Part shown: one piece after another, positions 7,975-11,581 of the stretch
Layout of the letters: every line of letters starts with the position of its first letter
How positions within the stretch are numbered: position 1 is the stretch's first letter
Assembly (NCBI GenBank): GCA_023262245.1
Contig: JALRDC010000097.1
Location: 1 to 11,581 of the forward strand
Source: Flavobacteriaceae bacterium
Lineage (GTDB): Bacteria; Bacteroidota; Bacteroidia; Flavobacteriales; Flavobacteriaceae
Reading direction: 5' to 3'
Length of the DNA: 11,581 nucleotides
Notes under the pieces: generated by a model
Database searches by the model: none
Told to the model about the DNA's origin: nothing
Seen by the model: only the letters and a program-made list of their open reading frames with translations
Program-made: the position numbers and the translations under genes

Positions 7975-8909
7975 ATAAACTCAAGATTACCGGAACTTTT
8001 ATAGATGAAATTAGTCATGATATTCCTCATCAAAATTGGGGAACAAAGGAATGGTCTCAGGATTTTGAGTACATGAAGCAAATTGGTATCAAAAGGATTG
8101 TCTTGATTCGATGCGGATACAGAGAATGGTTGACCTACCCTTCTGAGGTTTTGATCAAACAAGAAAAGGCCATCCAGCCTTACACTGATTTAGTTCAATT
8201 ATTTTTAGACTTGTGTGAAAAAAATCAAATGGAGTTTTATTTTGGTCTCTATGATTCAGGAACCTATTGGGTAAACGAAAATTATAAAAAAGAAATTTCT
8301 CTCAATAAAAAAGTAATCGAAGAAGTATGGGCTAAATACGGCCATAATACAGCATTTAAAGGGTGGTATCTCTCACAAGAATGCAATAAAAATAGCGGTG
8401 ACATTATCCGTCTTTACAGCGAGCTTGGAGCGTTTTGTAAGAAAACTTCTGGGGGTCTACAGGTACTTATTTCTCCTTATATTGACGGAATTAAAAATAT
8501 TTCTCAATACACTCAGCAAACCGAAAAACAAAATTCAATCAGTCTTGACAAACATTTTAAAAACTGGGAAGAAATTTTTGCCGCGATAAAATCAGCTGTA
8601 GATTTTGTGGCCTTCCAAGACGGTCATGTAGGCTATCAGGAGCTTGGTGAATTTATAAAGATCAACAAGCTTTTGGCTGATCAAAACGGTTTGGTTTCCT
8701 GGATCAACACCGAATCTTTTGACCGAGATATGCCCATTAAATTTTTACCCATTAAATGGGACAAAATGCGTTATAAACTTGACGTAGCAAAAAAAGCAGG
8801 TATTGAAGAAGCGCTTACTTTTGAATTTTCACATTTTATGAGCCCTCAATCCGCTTATTCCCAAGCGGGACATTTATACAATCGCTATTTAGAATACCTC
8901 AATTTTTAA
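7971..8909 (+). CDS. DUF4434-family protein, predicted cytoplasmic TIM-barrel enzyme
   Basis: The 312-residue protein has no signal peptide or membrane segment and should be cytoplasmic. I recognise it as DUF4434 from its strongly conserved segments: an N-terminal TGTFIDEISHDIPHQNWG, then IRCGYREW, FYFGLYDSGTYW, GWYLSQE, AFQDGH, NTESFDRDMPIKFLP and TFEFSHFMSPQSAY near the end. The strand-helix alternation is that of a (beta/alpha)8 barrel. Acidic residues sit where a glycoside hydrolase-like barrel would place catalysts, at the ends of predicted strands: E137 (GWYLSQE), D217 (FQDGH), E248 (NTES) and E285 (FEFSH). No activity is established for the family to my knowledge; hydrolysis or another reaction on a sugar is inferred from fold and neighbours. 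The start overlaps the symporter stop as ATGA, and the epimerase gene follows after 5 nt. The length matches the complete domain, and the frame is intact. Confidence 0.85.
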   Translation: MNKLKITGTFIDEISHDIPHQNWGTKEWSQDFEYMKQIGIKRIVLIRCGYREWLTYPSEVLIKQEKAIQPYTDLVQLFLDLCEKNQMEFYFGLYDSGTYWVNENYKKEISLNKKVIEEVWAKYGHNTAFKGWYLSQECNKNSGDIIRLYSELGAFCKKTSGGLQVLISPYIDGIKNISQYTQQTEKQNSISLDKHFKNWEEIFAAIKSAVDFVAFQDGHVGYQELGEFIKINKLLADQNGLVSWINTESFDRDMPIKFLPIKWDKMRYKLDVAKKAGIEEALTFEFSHFMSPQSAYSQAGHLYNRYLEYLNF

Positions 8910-8914
8910 CCGCT

Positions 8915-10075
8915 ATGTCTTATGCAACCTTATATTATGATGAGTTACTCCATGAAGTAATTCCCTTTTGGGAGCAACACAGTATTGACAGACAGTACGG
9001 CGGTTATTTTAGTTGTATAAATGAGGGGCATCTCGTTTTTGATACAGATAAATTTATTTGGTTACAATGTCGACAGGTATGGATGTTTGCCACCCTCTAT
9101 GATGAAATACACGCAAACAAGACATGGTTAGAAATAGCACAAAATGGTGCCTCATTTCTTCTAAAACATGGACATGATGGAAACTATAACTGGTACTTTT
9201 CTTTAAATCGAGAAGGGCAACCTTTAACCCACCCTTCAAATATTTTTTCATACACCTTTGCCTGCTTAAGTATGGCGAAACTGTATCATATTACCAAAGA
9301 GAATCGTTACAAAGAGGCTTGTCTTGAGAGTTTGGAGAAAATTCACCTAAAAGAGAAAAAACCAAAAGGTCAATGGGATAAATCGTTTACAGGCACACGT
9401 CCTTTAAAGAACTTTGCCCTTCCCATGATTTTATGTAATCTCTACAACGAGATGGGCTCCCTTTTAGATGAGGAAACCAAGAGAGAAAAGGCTGCTCGCT
9501 GTGTTGAAGAAATCTTCAATGACTTCTGGGATCCCTCGAAAGGAGTCATATTAGAAAATGTTACTCCTGACGGAAGGCTTTCAGACAGTTTTGAAGGGCG
9601 CTTGTTAAATCCTGGTCACGGTTTGGAAGCCATGTGGTTCATAATGGATCTTGGCAAACAGTATAATCGTCCCGATTGGATTGAAAAAAGTGTACAATGT
9701 GCGCTGTCTATCATTGAAAAAGGATGGGATCAAAAACATCAGGGGATTTTTTATTTTTTAGATGCTGAAGATCATCCTCCCCAACAATTGGAATGGGATC
9801 AAAAATTATGGTGGGTTCATCTGGAAGCAATGATTTGTTTTTTAAAAGGATATCAACTTACCCAAAAGCAGGCTTGTTTAGAATGGTTTAAAAAAATTCA
9901 CGCCTACACTTGGAGTCGTTTTAGAGATCCTGTTAAAGGGGGTGAATGGTATGGATACTTAAATCGGGAGGGTACCGTTTTACTTCCGCTGAAAGGGGGT
10001 AAATGGAAGGGTTGTTTTCATGTACCGCGTGCCTTGTTAAAACTTCATCAGATTAGTGAGCAGTTGCATCTTTAA
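8915..10075 (+). CDS. AGE-family sugar 2-epimerase (N-acylglucosamine 2-epimerase-like)
   Basis: This cytoplasmic 386-residue protein fits the AGE family in length and in its alpha6/alpha6-barrel pattern. Expected active-site residues are present: R53 (WLQCRQVW), H235 and E238 (NPGHGLE), E304 (WWVHLEAM) and H369 (KGCFHVPR). They lie 3-4 positions from Arg57, His239, Glu308 and His372, which I recall as critical in the Anabaena GlcNAc 2-epimerase. The family interconverts sugars epimeric at C2, such as GlcNAc/ManNAc, glucose/mannose or cellobiose. The NPGHxLE form is closer to the GlcNAc/ManNAc group than to cellobiose epimerases, but this does not fix the substrate. No sialic acid aldolase, kinase or deaminase gene is seen beside it. 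It is the last gene of the operon, 5 nt after the DUF4434 gene, and a clear terminator follows its TAA. Confidence 0.9.
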   Translation: MSYATLYYDELLHEVIPFWEQHSIDRQYGGYFSCINEGHLVFDTDKFIWLQCRQVWMFATLYDEIHANKTWLEIAQNGASFLLKHGHDGNYNWYFSLNREGQPLTHPSNIFSYTFACLSMAKLYHITKENRYKEACLESLEKIHLKEKKPKGQWDKSFTGTRPLKNFALPMILCNLYNEMGSLLDEETKREKAARCVEEIFNDFWDPSKGVILENVTPDGRLSDSFEGRLLNPGHGLEAMWFIMDLGKQYNRPDWIEKSVQCALSIIEKGWDQKHQGIFYFLDAEDHPPQQLEWDQKLWWVHLEAMICFLKGYQLTQKQACLEWFKKIHAYTWSRFRDPVKGGEWYGYLNREGTVLLPLKGGKWKGCFHVPRALLKLHQISEQLHL

Positions 10076-10090
10076 CTTATTGATATAAAA

Positions 10091-10113
10091 AAACCCTCCT
10101 ACACGGAGGGTTT
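10091..10113. terminator. Bidirectional intrinsic terminator
   Basis: A perfect 9-bp stem, AAACCCTCC (10091-10099) and GGAGGGTTT (10105-10113), closes the 5-nt loop TACAC. On the minus strand it is followed by a run of seven T; on the plus strand by TTTCTACTTTT. It lies between the epimerase stop (10075) and the stop of the converging minus-strand gene (10134), so it should end both transcripts, with the stronger signal for the minus-strand gene. Confidence 0.88.
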
Positions 10114-10133
10114 CTACTTTTGTATAAATATTC

Positions 10134-10874
10134 TTAGTCTGTACCAAAAAGATACTTGTAAATCGGTCGATAACCAAAAGCATTATTTTCCGAAGTTTCC
10201 ATGGTTTTATCCCCGTGAACTTTTTTCAAAGCTTTAGTCCAAGGTCCTGAATTGTCCACCCCATACTGAAAGTCAAAGGACTTCATAGCATCCACCATTG
10301 AAGCGTACCCATCTACCGTTAGCATTGAGTATTTTTCATTGCTTGACGATGGATAGATCTTGTGTTGTACATTCCAAGAAGTTCTTCCATAGGCCTTTTT
10401 AGAAATCAGTTCCTTCATTACAGGAGTGATGTATTCAATTTCGTAGGTTAGTTGTTTTCCTATTTGGTCTGGTTTGGAATAATTAACCACTATATAGTTG
10501 GTACTTCCAGGGACTCCACTATGTATTCTGTAAGTATCGCTTCGAAATACGTTCCATTCGTTACTAATATGTTTTGAATCTATCCCTGTAGCAGCTAATC
10601 CATCCACACCCCAATCTCCTTCTAATTGGTCTATATCTTTGAAATGAAACGCTACGATATAATTGTACTGATCTGTTTTTCGGACTTTTTTCCAAACGCT
10701 CCATCCCTGCATACCCCCATTATCAGTAGCATGTTGTGCTACTTTTAGCCAATACTCTTTTAATGTAGACTCAAACTTTTCCCCGTCTTCAACTTTTAGG
10801 TAAAAATAATGATTGATTTGTGCTTGGGCGAGTATGGAAAAACATACTAAAAACCCGAAAAATAGTTTTTTCAT
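10134..10874 (-). CDS. Exported protein with two DABB/ferredoxin-like halves, unknown function
   Basis: The 246-residue product has a Sec signal peptide (MKKLFFGFLVCFSILAQAQ, cleavage likely after residue 17 or 19), so it is periplasmic or secreted. I do not recognise a named family. The mature chain seems to consist of two similar halves. Each has a hydrophobic beta strand, a long helix, a Trp-containing strand and a further strand: residues 22-80 (YFYLKV, then helix 32-52, GWSVWKKV, YIVAFHF) and 126-195 (NYIVVNY, then helix 134-160, TSWNVQHK, SMLTVDG). This is the layout of dimeric alpha/beta-barrel (ABM-like) domains joined in tandem; the assignment is an inference from pattern, not from a profile hit. 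The ATG at 10874 is well placed before the signal peptide. The gene stands alone on its strand, with its own candidate promoter and terminator. Confidence 0.8.
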   Translation of the reverse strand: MKKLFFGFLVCFSILAQAQINHYFYLKVEDGEKFESTLKEYWLKVAQHATDNGGMQGWSVWKKVRKTDQYNYIVAFHFKDIDQLEGDWGVDGLAATGIDSKHISNEWNVFRSDTYRIHSGVPGSTNYIVVNYSKPDQIGKQLTYEIEYITPVMKELISKKAYGRTSWNVQHKIYPSSSNEKYSMLTVDGYASMVDAMKSFDFQYGVDNSGPWTKALKKVHGDKTMETSENNAFGYRPIYKYLFGTD

Positions 10875-10900
10875 TTTGAATTGATTTTATGATTATATCC

Positions 10901-10931
10901 CGAAGATAAATAGAAATATCACTTAAACCAA
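10901..10931 (-). promoter_or_regulatory. Candidate promoter of the two-half exported protein
   Basis: On the minus strand TATCTTCG (10908-10901) differs from TAnnTTTG at one base, and TTG (10931-10929) lies 20 nt upstream, within the 17-23 nt spacing expected for Bacteroidota promoters. Transcription would start near 10894, about 20 nt before the ATG. The -33 part overlaps the end of the coding remnant upstream. Confidence 0.4.
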
Positions 10932-11080
10932 CTTTTCAAAAGTTCTCTGTCCTCTAAGTTCTCACAAGCATTTGTGGTAGCGGCATCTAATTCTGCATAG
11001 GGTTGCTGTATGATTTCTAAAAGGGAATCATCGTTAAGTGTGGCTTGTCCCAACTCCCATAATCTCTGTTTACATAAAAT
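10919..11080 (-). pseudogene. Short coding remnant, C-terminal fragment without start
   Basis: A minus-strand frame of 53 sense codons ends in TGA (10921-10919). Its translation reads like a real protein C-terminus: amphipathic helices with RLWELGQATLNDD, LLEIIQQPYAELDAA, NACENLEDRELL and a final LKSWFK. It is closed upstream by an in-frame TGA (11083-11081) and has no ATG or GTG; only an internal TTG or an ATT could start it. I do not recognise the parent family. The likely reading is the 3' end of a decayed or truncated gene, left between the exported protein and the fucosidase. A genuine small protein using a rare start cannot be excluded, and a chance frame is possible at this length. Confidence 0.4.
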
Positions 11081-11088
11081 TCAATCAC

Positions 11089-11107
11089 GATAACTCTTTT
11101 CGTTATC
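11089..11107. repeat. GATAAC/GTTATC inverted repeat over fucosidase promoter
   Basis: GATAAC (11089-11094) and GTTATC (11102-11107) form a 6-bp inverted repeat with a 7-nt spacer. The right arm covers the first four bases of the candidate -7 element of the fucosidase gene, a position where a bound repressor would block transcription. It could equally be a weak hairpin. Confidence 0.35.
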
Positions 11108-11111
11108 TTTG
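11104..11111 (+). promoter_or_regulatory. Candidate -7 element (TATCTTTG) of the fucosidase gene
   Basis: TATCTTTG is an exact match to TAnnTTTG and lies 33 nt before the ATG at 11145, giving a leader of about 27 nt. I see no good TTTG -33 box at 17-23 nt upstream, so the promoter may depend on an activator, or the match may be fortuitous. Confidence 0.45.
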
Positions 11112-11144
11112 ATATTAAAGCTAACGCATATTCCGACTAACCTT

Positions 11145-11581
11145 ATGAAAAAACAATTACTGCTTTTACTTTTCTTATTTAATCTAACCCATTCTATACA
11201 AGCACAATCGAAAATGGATTGGTTTCAAGATGCCAAATTGGGTATTTTTATTCATTGGGGTTTATACTCCGTTGAGGGAATAAGTGAATCTTGGTCTTTT
11301 TATAACGGTTATCTTTCTCACGAAGACTATTTAAAACAGCTTCAAGGTTTTGGAGCAGAAAAATACAATCCAAAAGAATGGGCAGAACTCATTGCCCAAA
11401 GCGGAGCAAAATATACTGTCATTACCAGTAAACATCATGAAGGTTTTGCACTTTGGAATACTAAATACGGAGACTTAAATGCCGTTAAAAATTCTAAAGC
11501 AAAGCGTGACGTGCTTACTCCATTTGTAGAAGAAGTACGAGAGAAAAATTTGAAACTTGGACTGTATTTCTCACTTCCAGA
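11145..11581 (+). CDS. GH29 alpha-L-fucosidase, exported (3' partial)
   Basis: The reading frame runs from ATG 11145 to the window end (145 complete codons) without a stop. It begins with a Sec signal peptide (leucine-rich core, likely cleavage in SIQAQS near residue 21), then the GH29 N-terminal catalytic barrel. WFQDAKLGIFIHWGLYSV (from W26) contains the fucose-contacting H37-W38-G39, and SKHHEGFALW contains H97-H98, the paired histidines of the family (compare H34 and H128/H129 in the Thermotoga enzyme). The nucleophile Asp and the acid/base lie beyond the window. The enzyme should release alpha-L-fucose from glycans in the periplasm or outside the cell. It is transcribed apart from the epimerase operon, being separated by a minus-strand gene and a terminator, so any functional link is by locus only. 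Linkage preference cannot be judged from this fragment. Confidence 0.93.
   Translation, partial: MKKQLLLLLFLFNLTHSIQAQSKMDWFQDAKLGIFIHWGLYSVEGISESWSFYNGYLSHEDYLKQLQGFGAEKYNPKEWAELIAQSGAKYTVITSKHHEGFALWNTKYGDLNAVKNSKAKRDVLTPFVEEVREKNLKLGLYFSLP

Noticed and set aside
4259..10075. Naming the operon a sialic acid (nan) locus.
   Set aside because: Only an AGE-family epimerase and an SSS transporter point that way; no aldolase, sialidase or ManNAc kinase gene is visible, and both families have many other substrates.

Overview
The window looks like a piece of a marine-type Bacteroidota (probably Flavobacteriia) chromosome. The DNA is AT-rich, and ribosome binding sites lack Shine-Dalgarno sequences. 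Upstream of genes there are TAnnTTTG-like -7 promoter elements. The gene families (long FG-GAP/ASPIC proteins, exported vanadium haloperoxidase-like proteins, lipoprotein flavoenzymes, sodium-solute symporters, GH29 fucosidases) are typical of glycan-degrading members of that phylum. No tRNA, rRNA, CRISPR array, insertion sequence, SusC or SusD gene is visible.

Region 1 (1-3746, + strand) is a two-gene unit. A 5'-truncated, calcium-loop-rich VCBS/FG-GAP protein with an ASPIC/UnbV domain overlaps by ATGA an exported vanadium-dependent haloperoxidase/PAP2-family enzyme that keeps every vanadate-binding residue. A small cysteine-containing lipoprotein gene (3765-4094, - strand) converges on it. 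Both stop codons lie inside one weak hairpin.

Region 2 (4259-10075, + strand) is a tight four-gene operon: a predicted lipoprotein FAD-dependent oxidoreductase, a sodium:solute symporter, a cytoplasmic DUF4434 protein and an AGE-family sugar 2-epimerase. The first two junctions are ATGA overlaps and the last gap is 5 nt. A candidate promoter with a small palindrome precedes it, and a strong bidirectional terminator follows. I infer a pathway in which an extracytoplasmic sugar or sugar derivative is oxidised or sensed at the membrane, imported with sodium, and processed in the cytoplasm by the DUF4434 protein and the epimerase. The substrate is not known; amino sugars of the GlcNAc/ManNAc type are one possibility suggested by the epimerase motifs.

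Region 3 (10091-11581) holds an exported protein on the - strand that looks like two tandem dimeric alpha/beta-barrel (ferredoxin-like) halves, then a short - strand coding remnant without a start codon. Last comes the start of a secreted GH29 alpha-L-fucosidase on the + strand, cut by the window end. The fucosidase has a perfect -7 element overlapped by an inverted repeat.

The most interesting unit is the operon of region 2, because it ties the uncharacterised DUF4434 family and an exported flavoenzyme to a transporter and a sugar epimerase.
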